The notes under the pieces: generated by a model
What the model was told of the DNA's origin: nothing
Seen by the model: only the letters and a program-made list of their open reading frames with translations
Databases searched by the model: none
Position numbers and translations under genes: made by a program
Shown: one piece after another, positions 21,578 through 31,436 of the stretch
Position numbering within the stretch: position 1 is the stretch's first letter
Layout: every line of letters begins with the position of its first letter
Assembly (NCBI GenBank): GCA_019188255.1
Contig: JAETXT010000009.1
Location: 2,108,001-2,172,000, forward strand
Length of the DNA: 64,000 nucleotides
Direction of reading: 5' to 3'
From: Verticillium longisporum
Lineage: Eukaryota; Ascomycota; Sordariomycetes; Glomerellales; Plectosphaerellaceae

Positions 21578-24500
21578 TGTGTCTCCTGCCTCTATTCTGT
21601 TGCGCAACTGGAAGTCGTGATTCAAAGAGGCATCTGTGACTCCTAGATGCCTGCCCGGCGGCAAAGATCCCTGGTAAAGGAAATCTCTTCATGCCCTGGC
21701 CTTGCCTCATGAACTATTGTCTTCGCCGTTCCTCATGAGAACTCATTACGATGAACTTCAGAGTTGCCGCCGCACCACTTCTCCTTTGCGCAGGATTTAT
21801 CTCCAAAGGAAGGCATGCTGTACAGATCGTGCACACAGAATACCCTCTTTGGCCGCCCATGTCTATCCTAGCAAGACAAGGATACTCGTACTCACTGAGC
21901 AGCGCAGCGCAGCCACTTGGCCGGTATCATTCCGTCGAGGTTGCCTTCTACCGCTGGCTGATCAAAAGAGAAGTAAGAAGCCACAAAGCAATGCAATCGT
22001 ACCTAGGTTCAGGAGAGAAACTTCAACAACCTGACATGTGGCACCGCCGCCATACGACTTCTTGGGATATCATGCTCCTGCATAGCTTGCAATGGAAAGA
22101 GTCGATTCGGAAACGAGTTGGCAGAAAATATCCGAGCCACAGCCAATTTATATGAGCAAAGCAGACACAGGATCGTGAGCCAGCTGAAATTTTTGGCCAT
22201 TGACGCGACGGTTTGGACGAGTTGTCACCTGGAAGGGAACAAGGAGCAGAAGGAGAGCTAACAAAGTCTAGGAGCCAAATGCATCGTCGTTGGTTGATGT
22301 TGAGGACGCTCGGACCATCTATCGCAATAACGAGATGAGCGATCGCACTATCATCTACCAGCAATATGGTCTAAACGGGGTTACAGAACCATGTTCACCC
22401 TCTCACGCGTGTTCGCACTGTATCGTGGGCAGGCTTGTCTTGCCCATTTCCATCATGTTATCGTCAACCTCTCTTGTTCTCTGCCGTCGTTGCCAGATTT
22501 TGAGTCAAGCCCCGAAGAGCCCGACAAAAACAATCAAGTAACAAGAGACATGAATCAAGAAGGATGGCACCCCTCATCAGCCCTCCTGACAACACACCCA
22601 ATCGGGAACTCCCTCCCGCCCTGACCAAACGCCCCTCAGCAACAACCCTGGGCTCTCATGCCATCGTATTCGACTGATCAATGCAGCCATTCGTTTCAGA
22701 GATCAAGGTCCCCTGCTCAAATTGATGGCCCAGCCTGAGCTAGCCGCCTCCGAAGATTTCCCGTCCTAGGCACATCCCCCGCAGCACAGCCGCCATGAAT
22801 GGCGATCAGCCTATGGCAACCCGTCCGACAACCCAGCCGCAAGGTGATGGCCTGCAAGAGTGGTCAGGATCACAGGGCATGTGAGCTCTCCGGATATCGT
22901 CTGCACTGGTTCGAGTTTTGTGCGGGCTGCCTGTCTCGTGGAATCACCCATATGCCAGGTCGGGCACTTGGTTGACCTCTCTGGACCCAGTGCTGTTGCT
23001 TGGACGTGCCGAGCTTTATTGTCGGTGTCTTCTCTCGTCAGGTCCTTCTGGCGACGGGACCGGCGGGTCGGGGCGCGGCTTTGGATGTGGCTTGTCCCCA
23101 TCGCGTATGCGAGTTGCGGCGAAGGACGTCATCGTTGTTTAATGGAATTAGGGGAGAAGAACGGTGGCGGCGAGTGAAGTGGATGGATCTGCTTCTATCA
23201 CAGCAGGTGACCAGAGTGCAAGTATACTCTGAGCAATGTCACTGAGGTGAGAATGATGATGAGCGTATAGGAGGGATCTTATCCGTGAAGGCAGACCTCG
23301 GAAAAGGGTGTTGGGCCACAAATGGGTCGTGCTCGAGGATAGACGAAGGGTCGTTTGGCGGGCCAGGACGAGCTTCGCAATGCCGACTTCAGATGGTGGC
23401 CTCCCACGTCCTTTTATTCACCCGCCGGCGACTCCCACAGAAGAAGCCCGCCCCCCGGGGAACCACAGTGACCACCACACGACCATCTTCTACCCCACCA
23501 CCAGGATCGAGCTCGAGGCATCTGAGAGCGGTCGAGCGGACAGGGACATGCCCTTGAATGATTATACTTTTCTTGGTCATTGATTTGGAAGCCAACAACA
23601 TGGCGATGTGCAAATGGGATCATGTGTCCGGCACCCTCGATCTCTGTCCTATAGCTATCTGGACTGATATCCAGGACAGCACGGGACAACATGATTCGCG
23701 TTACCAGCACGCGATTTGATCAACTACTCGCCAGACCTTGTCCCAGCAAAGAAAACAAGTTTGACCTTGGCAGTAGTGTGAGTATCCGGTCACGCTGAAC
23801 GCGCAATGAACTGCGAAGATGGAGCTGTTGTTGGAGGCGATCCATGGGGGATGGACCAATTCCGCCTTGTGCGATGGCGAGCCAGACCGCCCAGACTTTC
23901 ACTGTGGCAGGTTTATGGGGTCGATCACCGGGGTCTGCCGCTCAACTAGCTGTGGCAGGGGTTGCGAGGCACGGCTAAGCGTTTGTGTGTGTGTGTGTCG
24001 CGAGGCTCTCAGCTGACTTTGATATTAGCAGCAGGATTGAAAGGCAACAAAGTTTGGGACTGACTCAGGGCTGGGATTGAGGATGCGCGCCAACGATCGA
24101 CGCCTTGCAGCAGTTTGACAACGGCACGTCACGGACCTTGTTGGGCGATATCCCACCCATGAGTCTATTCGAGGGCGCGCCCAACGTCTTTGGGGCATAG
24201 ACCTGCCCGCGGCCCTTGTCCATGTGAGGGTGTGCGAGCTGGTCGTCTGTGCGGCTGTCTGCCCGCTTTTGCTGTTCCTGTTCCCTAATGCCGGGGATGG
24301 TCCATATGTGGTGGATGCGGCGTTTGCGAACACGCCCCCCCGAGCCCTGCCGTGCTTTGCATCGCCCCGCCTCGCCTTGTTGAAGAGGGACTCCTGTCAT
24401 CATCATGCACGCATGCATGTCGCCCAGGAAAGACATTGCTGCAGAATGAGGGGATGTGCCTAGGGCCGCTCGAGCCCCCTCGGCGCGTTGAACCGAAGGA

Positions 24501-25427
24501 AGCAAAAAGTGGTCTGCAATCTTTCTCGTCACACACCATGGAACGCAGGCGGGCTGTGGTTGAGCCTCTTCGACAACCGGCCGGAAACACCTGCTCAGCA
24601 CCTGCGTCGCTCTGCCACTGGTGCGCCTTGAATCAATAGTCGCAGGCAGGGGTTGCCTCACGTCAACAAAGAGCCTGGCCCTGGCCATCGTGAGATTCGT
24701 ATCGAGTTCCTTGTCGGGAAGCTCGTTGTGCGCACGGCTCCTGATCTGATGTGGCGTTCTAGTTTGCCTGCGGCATATCCCGGCACGCTTCTGGTCTTGT
24801 CTCGCCTGTCCTAGCTCCCGCAGTGTCACACTCGCCAAAGCGCACAAACCATGCGGCGGCGGCTATCGAATGCGGTGGCGGGCGTAGCGGCGAGTGAGGA
24901 GGGGTTGGCTGGCGGGCTGATCACCATCTTTCGTAGCTTGCGGACGGGTGAGAACAAGCGCCGGTCACGCACATCGATGGAGGCATTTTTAAGACATGGC
25001 TTTTATTTGACAGGACTGACAGGCTGCTCGACATAATCAGCCTCGACAAAGCGGACAGACTATCACTCACGCACAGTCCCCAATGTCACACACGGCTGGG
25101 CTCTGGTCCGGGGTCCTCCTCTCCTGCTGCTACTTCTTTGGGCCATATGCGGCATGTGCGCAGGCTGCGACGGCTTAATTGATCGAGAGCATTGACGGGG
25201 CCTGGCGTTGAGACAGCGAGCGCGGTGCCCACTGTGCTTCGCCGACGTCTTGTTGGTCATCATCATTTCAGATTATTCCGCGCATATCTGGTCGACAAGC
25301 CCCTGGAGCCAATCGCGCAGCGACCTGCGTTACCGGATACAAGTTAGTCACCCGATCGACTGTCAGTTCTCACGCCAGGTGTTTCCGCAATGCACGACCT
25401 AACGGAGGGCGGAAGGGAAGCCAGCAG

Positions 25428-25490
25428 ACAACAGAGAGGAAACAACAGAGAGGAGACAACAGAGAGGAGACAACAGAGAGGAGACAACAG
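25428..25490. repeat. 14-bp purine-rich tandem repeat
   Basis: The unit ACAACAGAGAGGAG starts at about 25428, 25442, 25456 and 25470, with a partial copy at 25484. The first copy differs by one base. Confidence 0.85.
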
Positions 25491-26288
25491 GCAAGAGACG
25501 AGACGAGAGAGACATCAACAAAGATGGGAAGAACGACGAGGAGTTTCGAGGGCGCCACGAGGGGGAGCAGAACAATCGGGGAACACCAGGCAGATGGTTC
25601 ACTGCTTCTGAAAGCCCCGTCCCTGCGGCACCTGCAGCATGACATGCAGCTAGGCTGCACTCTAGTGGGATCAGGTGCCGCTACTGGGGCGCCCAGAGGA
25701 CGCCGTCGGTCCGGCTACGACGCATCGGGGGCTTTCCATAGGCCACGGCCCGCCCCTGAAGACGGACAAGACGGACACGGTTCTGCCTCACAGCCGGCCG
25801 GACGCGTTCTTTTTCCCACTACCCCGCGATTCCGCAGTCGTCGCGGACGGGCGCAACCCCGCAACGCCATCACATGGGAGCAGCAGGAGTGGCAAGCCGG
25901 CTAACCAGGACGTGGGCGCGGCTTGCGCGGGCCAGCCAGCGTGGTCAGGGCCAAGCGGCCGGTTGATGCTTTTAACCTAGGCTCATCGTAATGACGTGTG
26001 TGCCGATGGCTAGCCGAGAGACGGATTGACGGACAGATTTGAGTTCTTTTATGTTGGACCTTTTGTAGGAAGCTTCTCTTGTCCCTCTTTCGACACACAC
26101 ATTGTCAGGACGACTCTATCGGTTTTATCGTGCAACCAATTGACACACATTGCTGAAGCTCAAGCACCACCACCAGCATCACCACCAGTATGATTGTCGC
26201 ACATGAACGGGCAACACTGCCGATGATACACGACTGACAAAACGCAGATCATCCCCAGCATCACCAAGCAGCCGCCTCGACCGACGCA

Positions 26289-27262
26289 ATGGCACCCCTC
26301 ACACCGCACTGGACTCAGCCGTCGCACCCCGACGTGCAAGAGGTCATCAAGGCCAGCGAGACCGAGTTCCTCACCAAGAGCCTCTCCAAAGTCGCCCTGC
26401 CGCCCTTTGCCGTCTTCTCCAAGATGTCCTTCCCGCCTTGCACCCTCGTCGACAAGCCCACCTACGCGACCGTCCAATGTGGCAAGGACAAGCACCTCGA
26501 TCTCAACAGCGACATGCTGTACATTAACCATTCGTGCGATCCCTCGCTGGTCAGTCATGCTGTCCCCCCCTCCCGGTGCACCCGACGATGGACCCAGCGT
26601 TGCCGCTCTTCCTCCGCGCCGAACTGAACCTGCATCTGTCGTGCGCCCCACTAACGCAATGGCGAACCTCGGTAGATTTTCGACACGGGCAACTTGAACA
26701 TTCTCGTCGGCCCGAAAGGCCTCCAGCCCGGCGACGAGCTGACCGTGCGTTTTTTCCCCCATCCTCCCTTCACCTCCCAGCTTGGTCGATTCGCTATTTC
26801 TGCTGACTCGAGCCCCCTTTGGGGGCGCCTCTCCAGTTCTTCTACCCCTCCACCGAGTGGTCCATGGCCCAGCCCTTCGACTGCTTCTGCGGCGCCCCCA
26901 CCTGCCGCGGCACCATCAGCGGCGCCCGCGACATGACCGACGCCCAGCTCGACGGCCTCTGGCTCAACGGCCACATCCGCGAGCTCCTCGACGAGCGCCG
27001 CCGCAGCAACGGCAGCAACGGCAGCGGTGCGGAGGACCCCACGGCTCGCGCCCTGCAGGAGGCTGTGTCGCAGGCCGAGCGGGGCGTCGAGGCGGCGCGC
27101 GCGGCGCTGCGCGCTTACACCGAGGCGCACGGCTCGCGCGACGGCGTCAAGGGCGTCAAGTCTGTCAATGGAGACGCAGACTTTCCCTCCATTGCCGGGC
27201 GACGCGGCGCGTCGTCAAGGGAATTGGCCGGCGAGATGGGCGGGGATACGATTGTCGTTTGA
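26289..27262 (+). CDS. SET-domain protein with post-SET-like cysteines
   Basis: Exons are 26289-26549, 26676-26744 and 26837-27262, 251 residues; all junctions are phase 0. Residues 80-85 read NHSCDP, the central SET motif that binds S-adenosylmethionine. The downstream exons give IFDTGNLNILVGPKGLQPGD and then ELT joined to FFYPSTEW, which matches the SET tyrosine-containing end. A CFCGAPTC cluster follows, like a post-SET zinc motif. The C-terminal ~90 residues are charged and helical with Ala/Arg-rich stretches. This is the small fungal SET subgroup; the methylation target is unknown. The canonical N-terminal SET strand is short, so activity is not certain. Confidence 0.85.
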
Positions 27263-27628
27263 AGAGGGAGATGGAGTACGGGGGGGATGTAGTACGGGCG
27301 GGGTGTAGTACAAGGGGGGATGTGAGTTTTCTGTTCGCGGGGGAACTGGTGGTACAACACTGGCTCGAAAAGGGGGGGGATGGATACAGGGAGGAGCTCC
27401 GCGCTTCCTGTCCGTAGATTCAACATCTGTGTCCTAACGTGCTGTACGTTGATGTTGTGAAGAAATGTATTCTGGAATCATGGCCTTGGTCGTGTCCAAT
27501 TCGAAGAAAACGAAGATAATAACCAGAAACTCCGTGCACCAACCCCGTCCATCCAAACAAGACCAAAAAAAATACAAGTCCCATCTGCAGAACCGAAAAA
27601 AAAAAGAAAGCTTGCTCCAAAATACATC
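27263..27628. other. Intergenic: convergent 3' ends
   Basis: This 366-base spacer separates the SET gene and the glycosyltransferase-like gene. It has G-rich runs near 27280-27380 and A-rich runs near 27540-27610 (likely polyadenylation material on the minus strand). Nothing else was seen. Confidence 0.5.
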
Positions 27629-29583
27629 TCAGTCCCGCGGCTCCTTGCCCTCCTCCAGCTTCTTCTTCCGCCTCACCTCCCGAATCTCCTCGTCGTCGTC
27701 GTCATCCTTCTTCGCATCGTCAATCCACCGCCCACCCCACCCGCGCCTCCTGCCCTTCTCCGTCCCGGCCCCCTCGGCATACTTGCTCTCCTCAGCCTCC
27801 CAGCCCCTCCTCTCGGCGACGCGCCGCGCGAAAAAGGCCCGCGCAAACCGCCACGCCTCCGTGTCGGCAAGGTTCCACGCCTCGAGGGCGCCGCGCACCG
27901 TGACAATCCTGCCGTCGTCGTCCTCGTGCTGGGCCGCCACGGCGCGCGCCAGCAGCGGCGGCTCGGCCTCGAGCTCGGCCTCGGTCGCGACGCGTCCGTC
28001 GGCGGGGTCGTGCTCCTGCTTCGGGCGGCGCTCGGGGCCCGGCACCGGCGTCTCGGACTGGCCCCTGTCGATGCCCTGGGGGACGACGAAGCCAAAGTGC
28101 CAGTCGAGCTCGTCGCGGAGGGCCGACGTCAGGGGCTTCTCGGCCGTCAGCCAGAGCGACGAGGCCGTCGAGGCGTCGGCGCCGACGGCTTCCTTGAAGT
28201 AGAGCACACGCGGGGAGCCGCCGACGGCGGCGCCGAGGAGCTCAATGGTGGCGGCGGCGAGCCAGGGGTCGCGGGGCGACTCGCGGCGGATCCAGCGGAC
28301 CGTGATCGACGTGCTCATCTGCGTCATGACGGCCGTTGTGTAGGGGTGGGGCACGGTGCCGATCGTGTAGAGGGTCGACGAGTTGCGGTAGCGGGCCGGG
28401 GTGCCGATGTGCATGGGCGTCGACGAGACGCAGGGCGAGCAGTTTGGGTTGTTCGGCGGACACGAGGCCACCATGGGCGAGGGAGAGCACTGGGAGAGGT
28501 CCTCGGCGAGGTCCCAGGCGTCGTTGACCATGTAGGTCGAGTGGTGGGGCAGTGGTTTGAGGACGGCAATGCCACTTGTGAACGTGTTCTGCCACGTCGT
28601 GTGGAGGTGGCTGTTGATGAGCTGGTTGAGGCTCCTGAGCCCCTTGGCCGGGTCCTCCACAATGGCCGTGGCGACCTTGGCGAACTTGCCCTCAACGGTG
28701 TTGGCGTCGTACCATGCGATGGCTGCAGGCTTCTTGTCGACGACGAAGGTGTTCTTGGACACAATGGCGAGCAGGTCCTTGGCCTGGGCGGCCTGGTCAC
28801 TGGCCAGGATCTCCTTGATGGCGGCGGCCACCTCGGTCTGCGGCCCGGCGAGCAGTCCGCTGCCGAGCTTCTCCCAGCGCGTCAGCTTGGGGTACTCGGC
28901 GCGGCGAAACGAGGCCAGCAGAGGGTCCTCGCGCGAGCCCATGGGCAGCGTTGTGTAGTATGTCAGCAGGCCGCCGCCCATGTTCTCCCAAGCCAGCCAG
29001 CGCATCAGGTCTGCCCTGAGGCCGGCGTCCAAGGTGGCGCGCTGGACGTCGGCGAACAGAGGGTTCTGCATGGCCTCGGCAGCGCTCAGTATGACGGGCC
29101 TGAAACCCTGCGCCCACCATGCCCTCCTCCAGGTGAGCAACAGATCGCTCTCGGCGTCCTTGTGAGCATCATCCTTGTTGATGGTCGCATCGTAATAGCA
29201 GTAGATAGGGGGCGCTCTTTCAAGGGAGGCAGCAGCGAGCGGTCTTCGTCGAGGGTCAAGGAGGAGGAGAAGGGCACAGAGAGCCACTTCCAGTCGGCCC
29301 ACCAGGAGCTCTCATCGTATGTATCATTCTTCTGGCGCGGCGGCGGGTGGGAGGGCTGCTTGAAGGGGTTGAGGACGCTCTGGGCGAATGGGATCTTGAT
29401 CGTGGGTATCTTTGGGATGTGCTCGGTGTATCTGGTGAGCTGCGAATCGGGCGACAGGGCGTTCGGCAGGCTGATGAGGAGGGACAGAACGGCAAATATG
29501 GAGAAGCAGACGAGGAGGAAGGAAAGGCGACGGGTGCTGAGGCGGGGTAGGGAGCGTCCGAGAAGGGTATATTGCTTGGGCAT
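27629..29583 (-). CDS. Type II membrane glycosyltransferase-like protein (one-base frameshift)
   Basis: The gene runs on the minus strand from 29583 to 27629 without introns. Allowing one missing base makes it 652 codons (651 residues). After a short basic cytosolic tail there is one membrane anchor (LSFLLVCFSIFAVLSLLISL, about residues 20-40), then a lumenal domain. A segment RADLMRWLAWENMGGGLLTY resembles the glycosyltransferase sugar-binding (DXD) family, in which GG is normally followed by an aromatic and a DXD; here the acidic pair is replaced by YYTTLP. Cys-rich PNNPNCSPC and an acidic, Lys-rich tail follow. Donor sugar and target are unknown. The frame breaks at the G run 29208-29212 (C run on the coding strand): upstream ends LLPPLKER, downstream resumes PPIYCYYDAT; one more C joins them. 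Confidence 0.75.
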
Positions 29584-30328
29584 GCTGGCGAAAGGCGCGA
29601 GGCGAGGCGATGGACAAGGTGAAATCGGAGGAGTCGACCGGGGATGCTTGCGACAGGCCGTTCAGCGTTGTTCTCAACCAGGGGCGGTCATTGGGAATCG
29701 AGGCGATGTGGAACGGTGGTAGAAATAAACGTCGACAAGAGATATGGCGCAATTGAAAGGGAACTGATGTCGTTGAAGCGAAGAATGTTGTATGGTGGGG
29801 GTGTCTGAAGGAGGTTGAAGGTTTGAGCTATCGACTATCAACATACCTAAGGTACCTACCTTAGGTACCTTACCTTAGGTGGTAGGTAAGGTAGGTACAT
29901 GCTGGTGTCGAGGCAACAACGGAAAGCCCGAGCCGAGCCTTTCCTGGGGGGGGGGGTTCAGGGGTTCCAGGGGGCTGTTCCAGGGGCAGCTCCAGGGCAG
30001 CTCCAGCGTGACGCAGCGCACCTCAGCGAGGACCTGCATGACGCGCCTGGCCGAAACGGGTTCGAGGTGCGGCTGTGGTGGCTCACTCGACCTGTACAGC
30101 CACTGAACCTGTACGGCAGCCCAAAGGCATGGGAAATGGAAGAAAGTCAAGCTTCAATGACAAGCTCTTTTTACACCACCACCACCACATGGGGATGGCG
30201 TATGACCCATAAAGTGCCTACCTGCCTAGGTTTTCATAGTCACAGCAGCATAGTCACGCCATATACCAACAAGCACACTCCAGACCCAGGCACATACCCC
30301 CAAAGGACGACAACATCCCCCTCAGGAT
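29584..30328. promoter_or_regulatory. Divergent promoter with palindromic TAGGTACC cluster
   Basis: This is 745 bases between the starts of the glycosyltransferase-like gene and the PLP homeostasis gene. It contains the densest TAGGTACC/CCTTAGG cluster of the window (29841-29900), a G run of about ten at 29947-29956, and a near-duplicate of about 16 bp (GGGGCAGCTCCAGGGCAGCT) just before 30005. CCTAGG appears again near 30226. Confidence 0.55.
29841..29900. repeat. TAGGTACCTA-type palindromic element cluster
   Basis: Sixty bases consist of overlapping CCTAAGGTACCTACCTTAGG-like palindromes followed by GGTAGGTAAGGTAGGTAC. It lies about midway between two divergent genes. Confidence 0.8.
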
Positions 30329-31111
30329 ATGCCAGACCAGCCCGAGATGAAGGTCGACCCCGCGAGAGCCAAGGCTCTCACGACTCAGCTCGAATCCGTC
30401 ACAGCCCGCCTCACCTCCGCAGCCAAGGGCCGCCCCGTCCGGCTCGTGGCCGTCTCCAAGCTCAAGCCCGCCAACGACATACTCGCCCTGCACCGCGACG
30501 CCTCGGTCGTGCACTTTGGCGAAAACTACGCCCAGGAGCTCATCCAAAAGGTCGACCTCCTGCCCAGCACGCTGCGCTGGCACTTCATCGGCGGCCTGCA
30601 GTCGGGCCACGCCAAGAAGCTCGCCCACATCCCCAACCTCTTCTGCGTCTCGAGCGTCGACTCGCTGAAGAAGGCGAGGCTGCTGAACAGTGCGCGCGCC
30701 GACCTGCTGGCCCGCGGGCAGGGCGTCGACAAGCTCAACGTCCACGTCCAGGTCAACACGTCCGGCGAGGAGGCCAAGTCCGGCGCCGCGCCCGGCGACG
30801 AGACGGTCGCTCTCTGCCGCGCCATCGAAGACGAGTGCCCGGCGCTGAACCTGCTCGGCCTCATGACCATTGGTGCCATTGCGCGGAGCAAGGCGACGAC
30901 GGCCGAGACGGAGAATGAAGACTTTCTCGCTCTCAAGGAGCAGAGGGATCTCGTGCGCAAGGAACTCGGACTGGAACGGGAGCTCGAGCTGAGCATGGGC
31001 ATGAGCAACGACTTTGAGGGCGCCGTCGCCATGGGCAGCGATGAAGTTAGGATCGGCAGCACCATTTTCGGCGAGAGGGGGCCCAAGAGCGAGGCTCAAG
31101 TCTCGGTTTAG
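30329..31111 (+). CDS. Pyridoxal phosphate homeostasis protein (YggS/PLPBP family)
   Basis: Single-exon gene of 260 residues. The PLP-lysine motif is clear: VRLVAVSKLKPANDI with Lys at residue 44. The next hallmarks are VVHFGENYAQEL, LRWHFIGGLQSGHAKKL, VNTSGEE, LNLLGLMTIGAIA and near the end LSMGMSNDFEGAVAMGSDEV followed by IGSTIFG. These follow the alanine-racemase-like TIM barrel of the YggS/PROSC family (yeast YBL036C). The protein binds PLP and keeps free PLP and amino-acid pools balanced without a known catalytic reaction. It is probably cytosolic. The ATG chosen starts 14 codons before the first conserved helix. Confidence 0.96.
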   Translation: MPDQPEMKVDPARAKALTTQLESVTARLTSAAKGRPVRLVAVSKLKPANDILALHRDASVVHFGENYAQELIQKVDLLPSTLRWHFIGGLQSGHAKKLAHIPNLFCVSSVDSLKKARLLNSARADLLARGQGVDKLNVHVQVNTSGEEAKSGAAPGDETVALCRAIEDECPALNLLGLMTIGAIARSKATTAETENEDFLALKEQRDLVRKELGLERELELSMGMSNDFEGAVAMGSDEVRIGSTIFGERGPKSEAQVSV

Positions 31112-31436
31112 TCGCTGAGCTGTTCATCATCATCACCATCATCCTCATCATCAGGGAGAAGCGCAAAAAAGGGGCAAAGGGGGGACCACATTTGGAATAA
31201 GGTGGCAACCGAAATTCTGTACAATCAAAGACAAGTCTTGGATTCTTGAAAATTTGGTGATAACAACAGCTTCAACCCAACTCGAATTGGATCAGCGGGA
31301 ATGACTGGTATCCTCCATGCTCCCTCCCACCCCCCCCTTCCCGTACTCCGTTTTTGCTGTAGCATGCTCAGAAAAACCAACCACACTAGATGAATCACAA
31401 ATGCGCCCGCCGACGTACATTCGCGCACGGGGGTAT
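31112..31436. other. Intergenic: convergent 3' ends
   Basis: This 325-base spacer lies between convergent stop codons. It has an imperfect CAT trinucleotide run near 31125-31150 and a C-rich tract near 31325-31340. No gene seen. Confidence 0.5.

Larger units (their letters stand above)
20285..26288. other. 6-kb gene-free region with small repeats
   Basis: No conserved protein, tRNA or transposon ORF is visible in six kilobases. The left end is probably the leader and promoter of the 1021-residue protein gene. Contents I can name: TAGGTACC-type elements near 21036-21050, 21398-21438 and 22000; a 20-bp unit repeated three times at 21518-21577; a TG run at about 23983-23997; a 14-bp purine-rich repeat at 25428-25490. 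The many short ORFs share no family features. A possible 5'-UTR intron of the SET gene may lie at 26188-26247 (GTATGA...CTGACAAAACGCAG). Confidence 0.45.

Noticed and set aside
24065..24847. 260-codon minus-strand frame in the 6-kb gap
   Set aside because: No family features, mixed composition, and overlapping open frames of similar quality on both strands.
27926..29722. 598-codon plus-strand frame opposite the glycosyltransferase-like gene
   Set aside because: Val/Gly/Arg-rich shadow; it crosses the divergent gene's start codon and promoter and has no recognisable motif.
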